A stretch of DNA of 64,000 nt from Hephaestia caeni (GTDB taxonomy: Bacteria > Pseudomonadota > Alphaproteobacteria > Sphingomonadales > Sphingomonadaceae), in contig NZ_QXDC01000002.1 of the NCBI RefSeq assembly GCF_003550065.1, positions 1,608,260-1,672,259 on the forward strand. The letters run 5' to 3'. The notes beneath the pieces are model-generated. The model did no database searches, had not been told where the DNA came from, and worked only from the letters and a program-made list of their open reading frames with translations. The position numbers were made by a program, and so were the translations under genes. Below are positions 23,412-33,109 of this stretch, piece after piece. Position 1 is the first letter of the stretch. The number at the start of each line of letters is the position of its first letter.

Positions 23412-24998
23412 TCATCCGCGGCCATATTCCGATCTCAACCGCATTTTGTCGATCTTGCCCGTCGATGCCAGCGGCATATTGGGAATGCGGACGACGGCAT
23501 CGGGAATCCACCACGGCGCGACACGCCCGCGGAGCGCCCCCAGCAGATCATCGTCGGCGATCGGATCGTCGCCGCGCATCTCGGCCACCAGGATCGGCCG
23601 TTCCCCCCATTTGGGGTCGGCGCGCCCGATCACCGCGACCAGCGCAACTTGCGGCAGGGCAGCGATGATCGCTTCGATCTCCGCGGGGTTGATCCACTCG
23701 CCTCCCGATTTGATCAGGTCCTTGGCGCGGCCGGTGATGGTGACGTTGCCGCGCGCATCGATGCGCGCGAGGTCCCCGGTATCGAACCAACCATCGTCGG
23801 TCGCGTTCTCGCTGTCGCCGAAATAACGCTCGACGACCGCTGCGCCCCGCACCTTGAGATGGCCTTCGAGCCCACGTTGTTCGGGCAACGCCCGCCCGCC
23901 GCTATCGGTAAGGAGCAGGTCGACCCCCACCGCCGGCCGGCCCGAAAGCGAAGCGTCGCGCCCCGGATCGGCAGGCGAAGCCGCCGTGCCGAGCGGCGAC
24001 AATTCGGTCATGCCCCAACTCGTCTGCACGGTCACGCCGAGCCGCTGCTCAAGCCGCTCCATCAACGCCGGCGGCATCGGCGCACCACCTACCAGAATCC
24101 GCCGTAGCGACGGCACGGCGCTCCCGGTCGCCTCGAGATGCTCGAGCAATCCGAGCCAGACCGTCGGCACGCCGACCGCGACTGTCACGCCTTCATCCCG
24201 GATAAGTCGCGCCAGCCGTTCGCCATCGGCGTGGCGGCCCGGCAGCACCAGCCTGGCGCCGACGGCGGGCGCCGCGAAGGGCAGCCCCCAGGCATTGGCG
24301 TGGAACATCGGCACCACTGCCAGCACCGCGTCCGCTGCGGTGAGGCCCATCACATCGGCCTGGAGCAATCGCAGCGTGTGCAGATAGCTCGACCGGTGCG
24401 AGTAGGTGACCCCTTTGGGCGCCCCCGTGGTACCCGACGTGAAACACAGACCGCTGGGCGCGGTCTCGTCGAAATCGCCCCAGACGACATCGGTGCGTGC
24501 CGCAGCGATCGCGGGCTTGAGCGCGGCGATCGAACATCCGCGTTGCAGAGGTTGCACGGTCGCCGCCCCGTCGATCATGAGCACGTGCACCACGCGCGGC
24601 GCCTGCGCGAGCACCTGCTGCACCAGCGGCGCAAGGTCCGCGCTCGCGATCAGCACCCGTGCTTGTGATTGCACCAGCATCGCGGCGAGTTGCGACGCCA
24701 TCAGGCGCGGGTTGAGCGTGTGGCACACCGCCCCCATGCCCATGATGGCGTACCAGGCCTCGACATGCGCCTGCGTGTTCCAGGCAAGCGTCGCGACATG
24801 CTCACCGCTCGCCACCCCAAGATCGACGAGCACGCCCGACACGCGCTGCGCGCGCGCACGCAACGCCGCATACCCGATTCTATCGACCCCACCCTCGCCA
24901 CACGCCGTCACCACCTCGGCATCGGGATGCCATTTGGCGGCGTGGTCGATGAATTTGTCGAGCGTCAGTGCGAATGGCTGCATGGCCCCGTGGATCAT
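23412..24998 (-). CDS. Acyl-CoA ligase A (AMP-forming, AlkK-like)
   Basis: Activates a carboxylic acid to its CoA thioester using ATP. The 528-residue protein has the ANL P-loop FTSGTTGAPKGVTYSHRS, the A5 motif TSWGMTELSPLGT, the TGDLARID adenylation Asp motif, [20 protein letters not shown], and the A10 lysine near STGKIDKM. The family resembles medium-chain fatty acid ligases. ATG 24998 overlaps the esterase stop (ATGA) and has GGAG upstream, so translation is coupled. It probably activates the acid freed by esterase A. Confidence 0.93.
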   Translation of the reverse strand: MIHGAMQPFALTLDKFIDHAAKWHPDAEVVTACGEGGVDRIGYAALRARAQRVSGVLVDLGVASGEHVATLAWNTQAHVEAWYAIMGMGAVCHTLNPRLMASQLAAMLVQSQARVLIASADLAPLVQQVLAQAPRVVHVLMIDGAATVQPLQRGCSIAALKPAIAAARTDVVWGDFDETAPSGLCFTSGTTGAPKGVTYSHRSSYLHTLRLLQADVMGLTAADAVLAVVPMFHANAWGLPFAAPAVGARLVLPGRHADGERLARLIRDEGVTVAVGVPTVWLGLLEHLEATGSAVPSLRRILVGGAPMPPALMERLEQRLGVTVQTSWGMTELSPLGTAASPADPGRDASLSGRPAVGVDLLLTDSGGRALPEQRGLEGHLKVRGAAVVERYFGDSENATDDGWFDTGDLARIDARGNVTITGRAKDLIKSGGEWINPAEIEAIIAALPQVALVAVIGRADPKWGERPILVAEMRGDDPIADDDLLGALRGRVAPWWIPDAVVRIPNMPLASTGKIDKMRLRSEYGRG

Positions 24999-26662
24999 CG
25001 GCACTCCGATGCCTGCGCCGGCAACGGCGGCGCGGCCACGCCGACATTCCAGTTCCACGCAACATCGCCCGCCGCATGGCGGCGGCACATAACCTGTTCG
25101 TGAAGCTCGTAATGGCCCGGCAGCAGGCCGGTCGCAATGCTGGGCGCGCCTGCGAAATACATATAGGCTTTCGCGGGCGCGAAGGCCGTCCAGTCGGGCT
25201 GGTCCGCAGCCTTCGGCACCGACGAGCGCGCGAACGAGGCCCAATATCCGCGCATCGCCTCGGACAGCTTCAGGTCGGCCGAATAGCGCGGCACCTTCGG
25301 CCAACGTGGCGGCATGCGGTCGGTAGTACCGAACACATAAGGAAGCTCGCTGGCGTGGAAGGCGTGCAGCCCGAGGTTGTCGGCCGCGGGATAGCCGTGG
25401 TCGAAGATATAGAGATAGGCGGGAACGCCCAGGGCGGCCTGCTTGCGAACCAGGCGTTCGGCCGTCCAGCCGTACATCGCATCGCGCGTGGTCGCGAGCA
25501 TGCTCTCGTCGAGCGAGGCGGCGGGATAGAATCCGAGAAAGGTGTCGGCCAGATCGCCGTAGCCGGTACGAATCTTGGCCTCATACTCGGCCGCGCTGGC
25601 TGGCTTTGGCGGCAGCAGGAAGCGCAACGAGCGGATCTCGCCGCTGTTGAACCCGGCGATCAACGGCACCCGCGCCTGTTCGCCACGATCGAACGTATCG
25701 ACAAGCTGGCGCGGCAGGATGCGGCCGTCGATCGTGCCCCACGGCAGATAGCCCGTCTTCGGCGCCTCGTTGATCAGCGTCTCGGCATCCATCGCCCGCA
25801 GCGCGGCGACATCGGCGGCGCCGAGCTTCGTCGCCAGCGCTTCACCCGCCGCTTCGGCGGAATCGACGCCGAAACGCTTCTCGCGCAAATCGGGAGTCGT
25901 GATCATGTACGCGCTTTCGGCGATCGCCTTGGCGAACAGCCCGCGCGCGGCCGGCGACGCCAACAGATACATGACGCTGAGCGCCCCGGCAGATTCGCCC
26001 GCGATCGTGACATTGTCGGGATCGCCGCCGAACGCGCCGATATTGGCCTTGACCCATTTCAGCGCTTCGATCTGGTCGAGCAGCCCGTAATTGCCCGACA
26101 CATGATCGGGCGATTCCGCGCTCAGCCCCGGATGCGCCAGATAGCCGAGCACGCCGAGGCGATAATTGATCGTCACGACGATCATGCCCTCTTTGGCGAG
26201 CTTCGTACCGTCGTACATCGCCTCGCTGCCCGATCCGGTGACGAGCGAGCCGCCGTGGATCCACACGAAAACCGGTGCGGCGTTGGCGTGTTCGGGCGCC
26301 CAGACGTTGAGCGTCAGGCAATCCTCGCTCATCGCCGGATAGTCTTCGGCATAGATGCTGCCCGGACGCGACTTGGGTTGAACGCACGCAGGCCCGAACG
26401 ACCGGGCATCGCGAACCCCCTGCCACGGCGCCGGCGGCGCGGGCGGTTTCCACCGCGCATCGCCAACCGGCGGCCGGGCATAGGGAAGCCCCTTGAACAC
26501 GCGGATGCCGCCACGCGTTTCGCCGCTGACGGTGCCCGCCGGCGCATGGACGACCGGTCGATCGCCCGCCACCGCCATCGGTACGAACGCACCGGCAGCA
26601 ACCAGGACGGCGCCCGCCAGAAGCCCGCCCGTGGCGCGTCTCAGCTTGTGGATCGGCATCAT
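24995..26662 (-). CDS. Exported type-B carboxylesterase A
   Basis: A 555-residue alpha/beta hydrolase with an N-terminal signal peptide (LRRATGGLLAGAVLVAAGAF ending VAGD). Landmarks are FKGLPYARPPVG, SEDCLTLNVWAPEH, WIHGGSLVTGSG, NVTIAGESAGALS with nucleophile S224, and FHASELPYVFG with the catalytic His. ATG 26662 (or the adjacent ATG 26659) has GCGGGAAG upstream, 10 bases after the receptor stop. Placed between a TonB receptor and an acyl-CoA ligase, it most likely cleaves an imported ester in the periplasm. Confidence 0.94.
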   Translation of the reverse strand: MMPIHKLRRATGGLLAGAVLVAAGAFVPMAVAGDRPVVHAPAGTVSGETRGGIRVFKGLPYARPPVGDARWKPPAPPAPWQGVRDARSFGPACVQPKSRPGSIYAEDYPAMSEDCLTLNVWAPEHANAAPVFVWIHGGSLVTGSGSEAMYDGTKLAKEGMIVVTINYRLGVLGYLAHPGLSAESPDHVSGNYGLLDQIEALKWVKANIGAFGGDPDNVTIAGESAGALSVMYLLASPAARGLFAKAIAESAYMITTPDLREKRFGVDSAEAAGEALATKLGAADVAALRAMDAETLINEAPKTGYLPWGTIDGRILPRQLVDTFDRGEQARVPLIAGFNSGEIRSLRFLLPPKPASAAEYEAKIRTGYGDLADTFLGFYPAASLDESMLATTRDAMYGWTAERLVRKQAALGVPAYLYIFDHGYPAADNLGLHAFHASELPYVFGTTDRMPPRWPKVPRYSADLKLSEAMRGYWASFARSSVPKAADQPDWTAFAPAKAYMYFAGAPSIATGLLPGHYELHEQVMCRRHAAGDVAWNWNVGVAAPPLPAQASECR

Positions 26663-26672
26663 CGCTTCCCGC

Positions 26673-28979
26673 TTACAGATTATAGCCCAGCCGGATGCCG
26701 ACCGTGCGCGGCCTGAGCGTGCCGTAGCGGCTGGCGAGGAAGGCCTCGGGATGGACATAGGTGACCGAATGATCGTCGAACAGATTCTCGACATAAGCGG
26801 TCGCGGAAAGCTTGCCGCGCGTGATGCCGGCGTTCAACGTCACGTTGTTGTACGTATCGGTATAGTCATAGGTCGGGTTGACCACCCCCGGCTTGCCCGC
26901 GACATATTCGAACAGTCCGGGAAAGGAGCCGACATGCGCCACGTTGGCAGCTACCCAACCTTGCGTGCCGTTGCCGAGATCGAGCGCATAGCGCGCATAG
27001 GCCGACCCCTGGAAATGCGGTGAGGCGAGCCGCGCACGCAGCACCGCGCCCGAAATTGCCGCCTCCTGCGGCGTCAACTTGGTCACCTTGGCATCGTTGA
27101 TCGATCCGTTGACCCCGATCGTCAGCCCGCTGGTCGGCACCGCGGTGATCTCGAATTCGAAGCCGCGGCTGCGCGCACCGCCGATATTGGTCGCGAACTG
27201 GACCGAATCGGACACGCGGTTGGCCTGGACCTGGATGTCGGTCCAGTCGATCAGATAGGCGGCGAGATTGGCGGTCAGCTTGCCGTTCAGCCAGCTTCCC
27301 TTGAGACCGACCTCATAGTTGACGATCTTGTCCGAATTCGCGCCATAGGGGATGACGATATCGCTCGGATCGACGACGCTGGCGAGCCCGGCGCGCGCGT
27401 TCACGATCGGTGTGCGGAAACCGGTCGCGACGGTCGCATAGGTCGTCAACGAGGATGACGGCTTATACGACGCACTGATCTTGTACGACAGCTTGTTGGC
27501 CGACACCTTGTCACCCGTCGCGGGCACCACCTCCGTCACCGCGAGCGGCCCTGTGTAAAGGGGGTTGAGCGCCGCCGCGAGATAGTTGCTGTTATAGCCC
27601 CAATCCTCGGTGAAGGCCTGCGCGTCGGTGCTGCCGTAGCGCAGACCACCCGTCAGCCAGACATCGTCTGCAAACCGGTAGGTCAGCTCACCGAACCCGG
27701 CGAGTTCGTGCGATATCGCGTGCGCGCCGAACCATTGATAGGTGTCGTTCGGCAAGCCCGTGAAGCCGCGCGCGGTGAGATACGTATCGGAGGAGCGATA
27801 GGCATAATCGACATCGCGGCGCTTGTAATAATAGAAGCCGCCGACCACCCAATCGAACCGCCCGCCGGGATCGGAAACGAGCCGCGCTTCCTGGACGAAC
27901 AGCTTGTCATATGCCGATGCGTCGAGCCGGAAGGGGACCGTGAACGCAAAGGTGTTCGCAAGATCGACGAAGAACTTCTGGTTGAACCGCGACACGGTCG
28001 TCGAGCTGGTGAGATGTGCCCCGTTGAACTGATAATCGAGCGTGCCGTTGTAGATCGCGAGCTTACCCGAAAAGATGTCGGGCCGGTCCGAAATCCGCTT
28101 CTCGCGACCGAGTTGCGGCGCGGTAAGCGACGAGTCCTCGGGATAGCTGTCCTCATACGAGGCAAGCAGCTTGACCGCGAGGCGATCGGTCGGCTCCCAG
28201 AGCAAGGCCGCGCGGCCACCCCAATCCTTCAGCGTGTTCGAATTGTGAACGCCGGTGCCGATATTATCGAGATAGCCTTCCTCGTGGCGATAGAAACCGA
28301 CCACGCGCAGCGCGAGCTGATCCGCGACCAGCGGTACGTTGACCATCGCGTTATAGCGCTGTCGAAACGAATCCGATCCGGTCAGCCCGAGATCGGCCAG
28401 CCCCGCCACGTCGAATTTGGTCAGATCGGGCTTCTTGGTGATGATCCGCACCGCGCCCGCAAGCGAGCCGGAACCGAACAGCGTGCCCTGCGGCCCGCGC
28501 AGGAACTCGACGCGCTCGACATCGAACAGATTGGGATCGATGATCGTCGAGTTGCCGTTCGCCGAAATCGGCAGCTCGTCGATATAGATCGCAACGGTGC
28601 CTTGCAGATTCGCGCCATAACCGTTGGTCGCGATGCCGCGCGCGGTGAAATTGTTGAAGTTTGCGGTCGGCTTGTTGATCACCACGCCCGGCGTGTTCTG
28701 CGCCAGCCCTTCATAGCCGACGATGCCCTTCTCGGTCAGGTCCGCCTGCGAGAAGGCGGTGACGCTGAGCGGCACATCCTGAAGGCGTTCGTTGCGGCGC
28801 GTCGCGGTGACGATGATGTCATTCGCACCCGTCCCCGCCCCGCTGCGGTCCTGCGCGTCGGATGACGCCGAAGCGTCGGAATCCTGTGCGGTCTGAGAAG
28901 ATGCAGTCTGCGCCAGCGCGGTGCCCGATAACAGGATGAAGGCGGCCGCCGATGCGGACGCAAGAAGTCGAACCTTCAT
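26673..28979 (-). CDS. TonB-dependent receptor A
   Basis: Outer-membrane active transporter, 768 residues. It has a signal peptide (KVRLLASASAAAFILLSGTALAQ), a plug domain (NDIIVTATRRNERLQDVPLS through VERVEFLRGPQGTLFGSGSLAGAVRI) and a C-terminal beta-barrel ending in the aromatic-rich RTVGIRLGYNL. GGGAGGGAGAG precedes ATG 28979. It is the first gene of module A. Substrate unknown; the downstream esterase and ligase suggest an acyl ester rather than a siderophore. Confidence 0.95.
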   Translation of the reverse strand: MKVRLLASASAAAFILLSGTALAQTASSQTAQDSDASASSDAQDRSGAGTGANDIIVTATRRNERLQDVPLSVTAFSQADLTEKGIVGYEGLAQNTPGVVINKPTANFNNFTARGIATNGYGANLQGTVAIYIDELPISANGNSTIIDPNLFDVERVEFLRGPQGTLFGSGSLAGAVRIITKKPDLTKFDVAGLADLGLTGSDSFRQRYNAMVNVPLVADQLALRVVGFYRHEEGYLDNIGTGVHNSNTLKDWGGRAALLWEPTDRLAVKLLASYEDSYPEDSSLTAPQLGREKRISDRPDIFSGKLAIYNGTLDYQFNGAHLTSSTTVSRFNQKFFVDLANTFAFTVPFRLDASAYDKLFVQEARLVSDPGGRFDWVVGGFYYYKRRDVDYAYRSSDTYLTARGFTGLPNDTYQWFGAHAISHELAGFGELTYRFADDVWLTGGLRYGSTDAQAFTEDWGYNSNYLAAALNPLYTGPLAVTEVVPATGDKVSANKLSYKISASYKPSSSLTTYATVATGFRTPIVNARAGLASVVDPSDIVIPYGANSDKIVNYEVGLKGSWLNGKLTANLAAYLIDWTDIQVQANRVSDSVQFATNIGGARSRGFEFEITAVPTSGLTIGVNGSINDAKVTKLTPQEAAISGAVLRARLASPHFQGSAYARYALDLGNGTQGWVAANVAHVGSFPGLFEYVAGKPGVVNPTYDYTDTYNNVTLNAGITRGKLSATAYVENLFDDHSVTYVHPEAFLASRYGTLRPRTVGIRLGYNL

Positions 28980-29322
28980 GCAATTCTCTCCCTCCCACGT
29001 GCCGGTCATGATCGCCGGCATGGTGCGGGTGATGGATCAAGAATCGTCGGGAGTCAACATTCACTATCGTGCGTGTGAATATAAAAGCGCGCCGGCGACA
29101 GGCTGGGCAGGTGCTCGACATCGAGTCCGTTCACGATCGGGTGTGGATAACGTTCTGGTCCGCGCCAGACGGCCGCTCAGCGGTTATGGGGACGCGCGAG
29201 CGAACTCCGCGAAATGCTGCACGCTCGGCGTCGGCTCGCGCGCGATGCTGCGCAACATATCCGGGAGAGTCACCCATCGTCGTCGCCGCTGGCGCGTCCC
29301 GCCGGCACAGCGCGTCGCGTCG
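28980..29322. other. Intergenic region between modules A and B
   Basis: Contains operator site O3 (29060-29080) and presumably the module A promoter. A TTGACT lies next to the operator on the minus strand, but no convincing -10 is seen. The rest, up to the end of ligase B, shows no supportable gene. Confidence 0.6.
29060..29080 (-). promoter_or_regulatory. TetR-type operator in front of receptor A (site O3)
   Basis: The dyad ATTCAC...GTGAAT (29059-29064 and 29075-29080) encloses the same block found at 22606-22626 and 18577-18597 (ACTMTCNNGCGWGTKAAT). It lies 81 bases upstream of the receptor start. Confidence 0.68.
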
Positions 29323-30981
29323 TCAGCAGCTTCCTCCTGCTGCTGCGCGCGCGGGCTCGGAATCGGCCAATCCAGCCCGCAAAAGTGCCTTGTCGATTTT
29401 GCCGGTGACCGCGAGCGGCATCGCGGCGACGCGCACGATCGCATCGGGCAACCACCATTTGGCGACACGCCCTCGCAGCGCGCCGAGCAACGCGGCATCG
29501 CTGATGTCGACGCCCTTGCGCGGCTCGATCACCAGCACCGGCCGCTCGCCCCATTTGGCGTCCGCGCGGCCGACGACCGCCGCCAGCGCCACCTCGGGCA
29601 GCGCGCCGACGATCGCCTCGATCTCACCCGGGTTGATCCATTCGCCGCCCGATTTGATGAGATCCTTCACGCGGCCGGTGATGCTGACCATGCCGTCGCG
29701 ATCGATGACCGCGAGATCGCCGGTGTCGAACCAGCCATCGGCATCGGCGGCCGGCTCGTCATGGCCGAAATAGCGGTCGACGACGCTCGCGCCGCGCGCG
29801 CGCAGCCGCCCCTCGCGGCCGCGCTGATCGGGCAACGGCGCGCCGTCGGCATCGGTGAGCAACAGATCGACCCCGATCGGCGGCCGACCCGATTGCGACG
29901 ATCGCCGCACCGGGGCCGTCGGCGGGGTGACGGTGCCCAAAGGCGACAATTCGGTCATCCCCCAACTGGTCTGGATCGTGACTCCCAGCCGGCGCTCGAG
30001 CCGATCCATCAGCGCCTGCGGCACCGGCGATCCGCCGAGCATGATCCGTTCGAGCGACGGCACCTCGCCGCCCGTTTCATCGAGATGATCGGCGAGCCCG
30101 AGCCACACGGTCGCGACACCGACCGCGATGCTGACGCGCTCCGCATTGATCAGCCTGGCGAGGCTGGCGCCGTCCTGATGCCGGCCGGGCAGCACCAGCG
30201 TCGCGCCCACCGCCGGCCCCGCGAACGGCAACCCCCAGCCGTTGGCATGGAACATCGGCACCGCCACCAGCAGCACGTCGCGCGCGGTCACGCCCAGCAC
30301 GTCGGTCTGAAGCTGGTGCAGCGTGTGCAGATAATTCGACCGGTGCGTGTAGGTGACACCCTTGGGCGCGCCGGTGGTGCCCGACGTGAAGCACAGACCC
30401 GCCGGCGCGGCTTCGTCGAACCCGCCCCAGGTCGTCGCCTCGCCATGTCGTTCGAGGAGATTGCCGTAGCGCCACACGCGAACCCGGCCGCCGTTCGGCA
30501 AACGCGCTGCGGCACCCGGCTCGTCGAGCACCACGATGTGCTCGATCGTGGCGCAAAGCGGCACCAGCGCCTCGGCCAGTTCCACCAGATCAGGGCTGAC
30601 GACGAGCACACGGTTGGCCGCCTGCGCGATCATGCCGGCGAGATGCGCGGGCGACAGGCGCGGGTTGAGCGTGTGGCAGACGATGCCGATCCCCATCGCA
30701 CCGTACCAGCATTCCATCTGCGCCTGGGTGTTCCAGGCAATGATGCCGAGATTGTCGCCGGGCGTAAGCCCAAGCGAACGAAACGCACCCGACAGCCGAT
30801 TGCTGCGCTCACGCAGCGCAGCATAACCGATGCGCGTGCTGGCGCCTTCGCCACCGGTGACGACCTCGGTGGCGCCATGCCACTTGGCCGCGTGATCGAT
30901 GAAGCGATCGAGCGTGAGCGCGTAATGCTGCATCGCGCCGGCACGATCGGCGACGGATATCTGGCGGTGATGGTCGGTCAT
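29323..30981 (-). CDS. Acyl-CoA ligase B (AMP-forming, AlkK-like)
   Basis: Paralogue of ligase A, 552 residues. FTSGTTGAPKGVTYTHRS (P-loop), [44 protein letters not shown] and TGKIDKALLRAGL are present. ATG 30981 overlaps the upstream MFS stop (ATGA). An internal ATG (MQHYALTLDRF, residue 17) aligns with the start of ligase A. The last gene of module B, expected to activate the acid imported by the adjacent MFS. Confidence 0.93.
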   Translation of the reverse strand: MTDHHRQISVADRAGAMQHYALTLDRFIDHAAKWHGATEVVTGGEGASTRIGYAALRERSNRLSGAFRSLGLTPGDNLGIIAWNTQAQMECWYGAMGIGIVCHTLNPRLSPAHLAGMIAQAANRVLVVSPDLVELAEALVPLCATIEHIVVLDEPGAAARLPNGGRVRVWRYGNLLERHGEATTWGGFDEAAPAGLCFTSGTTGAPKGVTYTHRSNYLHTLHQLQTDVLGVTARDVLLVAVPMFHANGWGLPFAGPAVGATLVLPGRHQDGASLARLINAERVSIAVGVATVWLGLADHLDETGGEVPSLERIMLGGSPVPQALMDRLERRLGVTIQTSWGMTELSPLGTVTPPTAPVRRSSQSGRPPIGVDLLLTDADGAPLPDQRGREGRLRARGASVVDRYFGHDEPAADADGWFDTGDLAVIDRDGMVSITGRVKDLIKSGGEWINPGEIEAIVGALPEVALAAVVGRADAKWGERPVLVIEPRKGVDISDAALLGALRGRVAKWWLPDAIVRVAAMPLAVTGKIDKALLRAGLADSEPARAAAGGSC

Positions 30982-32300
30982 GGCTGGAGCGGCTGGACGA
31001 TTCCATCGCGCTTGAGCCGGCGGGCGAGCGCGAGATGCAGGGCGATCGCAATCAGATAGAACGGGATGAGACTGTAGAAAGCGAGCTGGAGCGAATTGTG
31101 CGGGTGGGCCGGATGAAACCAGTCGCTCGCCGCCCCCACCCAGGTGGGGCCGAGCCCGAGCCCGACCAGGTTCATCACCAGCAACAGCACCGCGCCCGCC
31201 AGCGTGCGCTGCCGCGCGGAGACCGAATTCTGCACCAGCGTCACCGCGGGCGTCAGGTAGAAATAATTGAGGAAGGTCGGCACCGCGAGGAAAGCGAGCG
31301 CCACCGGCCAGGTCGGCGCGTGGACGAAGCCGATGAAGAACGGCACCGCCAGCGCGAGCGCCAGCCCCGGCAGCAGGCCGAAAACCTGCGGCGCGCGGGC
31401 CGCGAAGCGATCGGTCAGCCGCCCCGACAGGAAGATGCCCGCGCTGACCCCCACCCCGAGCACCAGCGCATACCAGATCGCGATTTCGTCAAGCGTCATC
31501 GCCTTCTCGCGCATCAGGAACAAGGTGGTGAACCCCATCGTCCCGTAGGTGACGAACTGGGTGGCCGCTGCCGCGAGCGAGACGAGCGCGAGCGTCGGCC
31601 GCGTCGCGAACATCCGCAGCGTCGTCCAGAAACTCACCGCTTCTTCGGCAGGATCGGCGGTCGCAGCGTGCAGCACCGGCGCGTCGGTGGCCCCGCGCTT
31701 CGGCTCGCGAACCAGCGCCCACACCGCTGCGGCCGCGACCAGCCCGGCACCGCCGAGCAGCAGGAAAGCAAGCCGCCAATCATAAGCAGCGGCGATCATC
31801 GCGCCGAACGCCACGCCCAGCGCCTGCCCGATCGGCGGGCCAAGGTTGAACAGGCCCAGCGCCGTTCCGCGGCGCGACGCGGGGAAATAATCCGAAATGA
31901 TCGAATAGGAGGGCGGCACGCCGCCCGCCTCGCCGATGCCAACGCTCATCCGCGCGATCGCGAGTTGGGGATAGGTATGCGCCATGCCGCAGGCGATCGT
32001 CGCCGCGCTCCACAAGGCGCAGGCGATCGTCAGCACGCGCACCCGGTTGCTGCGATCGGCCAGCCACGCGACCGGCACCGCTAGGATGCAGTAGAACAAC
32101 GCAAAATAGAGCCCGCCCAACAATCCGAGTTGGCCGTCGCTGATCCCGAGATCGTCCTGGATCGGCTTCGCCAGGATCGACAGCAATTGCCGGTCGAGGA
32201 AATTGAGCACGTAGACGAAGCAGAGCAGCGCCAGCACGGCGAACGCATAGCGCTCGCTCCGCCCGCCGGGGGTCCGCATCGATGCCTGGTCGGTCGCCAT
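30978..32300 (-). CDS. MFS transporter, spinster-like
   Basis: Twelve-helix inner-membrane transporter of 440 residues. Opens with YAFAVLALLCFVYVLNFLDRQLLSILAKPIQ, the FLDRQ signature of spinster-type MFS proteins, followed by GGLYFALFYCILAVPVAWLADRSNR and SVGIGEAGGVPPSYSIISDYFP. ATG 32300 (MATDQASM) is preferred over an in-frame GTG at 32366. Four-base overlap with ligase B. Unrelated in subfamily to the module A transporter, although it fills the same slot. Confidence 0.88.
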   Translation of the reverse strand: MATDQASMRTPGGRSERYAFAVLALLCFVYVLNFLDRQLLSILAKPIQDDLGISDGQLGLLGGLYFALFYCILAVPVAWLADRSNRVRVLTIACALWSAATIACGMAHTYPQLAIARMSVGIGEAGGVPPSYSIISDYFPASRRGTALGLFNLGPPIGQALGVAFGAMIAAAYDWRLAFLLLGGAGLVAAAAVWALVREPKRGATDAPVLHAATADPAEEAVSFWTTLRMFATRPTLALVSLAAAATQFVTYGTMGFTTLFLMREKAMTLDEIAIWYALVLGVGVSAGIFLSGRLTDRFAARAPQVFGLLPGLALALAVPFFIGFVHAPTWPVALAFLAVPTFLNYFYLTPAVTLVQNSVSARQRTLAGAVLLLVMNLVGLGLGPTWVGAASDWFHPAHPHNSLQLAFYSLIPFYLIAIALHLALARRLKRDGIVQPLQP

Positions 32301-32386
32301 GTCGTCATGCACCTCGATTGGGACGGTGGGCGCCGCACCCCCGGCCGGCCGAGGGGCGTGGTGCACTTCCGGTGGGTGAAGCCCGG

Positions 32387-33109
32387 CTAACCTTCGTCAG
32401 CCGAACCCTTGCAGATTGCCTGGATGCCGGCGGCCATGAAGGTCGCCATGTGCCGTTTGATCGATACGAAATCATCCGACGAGCACAGGCCATGCGACAG
32501 CTCGTCGAGCCGGCCGGTGCGCGACATGTTGTGCGTCATCGCGCCCGACACGAAATGATACGCCCAGAAGATCGTCTGCTCGTCGCAATCGGGCATCGCC
32601 TTCTTCAGCAGGTCGATCAGCGCCAGCACGACGGGGTTGAAGTAATTGGTCATCTTCTCGGCGCCCCAGCCCGCGGCGCTGTTCGCCTGCGCGGCGATCT
32701 TGCCGAACGCGGCCCATTGCGCCGGGTCTTCGATCTGCACATTGAGATCGGCATCGATCCATGCGTGCAGCGCGCCCTCCACGGTGATGGCGTCGCCCAC
32801 CTTCTCGGCATAGAGCCGCATCGCCTCGAGCCGGTTGTGCACCGAAATCGGCGCCTTGCGCGCCCAGATCGCCTCGTAGATGCTTTCCTTGCCGTTGAAA
32901 TGATAATGGATCAGCGTCGAGCTGACGCCGACGCGCGCGGCGACATCCTTCAGCGTGACGCCGTGATAGCCGTATTCGGCGAACAATTGTTCGGCGGCAT
33001 CGAGGATGCGTTCAATCGAGGCTTCGCGGACACGCGCCTTGTGGTTGCGCGCGCGCGGGCGTTTGGGGGCCGGCGCTTGCGTCGGGGCGGCAGGATCGGT
33101 GGTGCTCAT
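32387..33109 (-). CDS. TetR/AcrR-family regulator of module B
   Basis: A 240-residue regulator. After a basic Pro/Ala-rich tail comes the helix-turn-helix ILDAAEQLFAEYGYHGVTLKDVAARVGVSSTLIHYHFNGKESI. The C-terminal domain parallels the TetR at 22659 (for example FWAYHFVSGAMTHNMSRTGRLDELSHGLC). ATG 33109 overlaps the esterase stop (ATGA), so it is translated within the operon it probably controls. The 20-bp-arm palindrome at 37193-37242 is the likely target. Confidence 0.9.
   Translation of the reverse strand: MSTTDPAAPTQAPAPKRPRARNHKARVREASIERILDAAEQLFAEYGYHGVTLKDVAARVGVSSTLIHYHFNGKESIYEAIWARKAPISVHNRLEAMRLYAEKVGDAITVEGALHAWIDADLNVQIEDPAQWAAFGKIAAQANSAAGWGAEKMTNYFNPVVLALIDLLKKAMPDCDEQTIFWAYHFVSGAMTHNMSRTGRLDELSHGLCSSDDFVSIKRHMATFMAAGIQAICKGSADEG

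Noticed and set aside
29184..29498. Minus-strand frame ending near LPDMLRSIAREPTPSVQHFAEFARASP, upstream of receptor A
   Set aside because: Only the last part looks protein-like and the rest overlaps ligase B out of frame; could be a remnant but cannot be supported.
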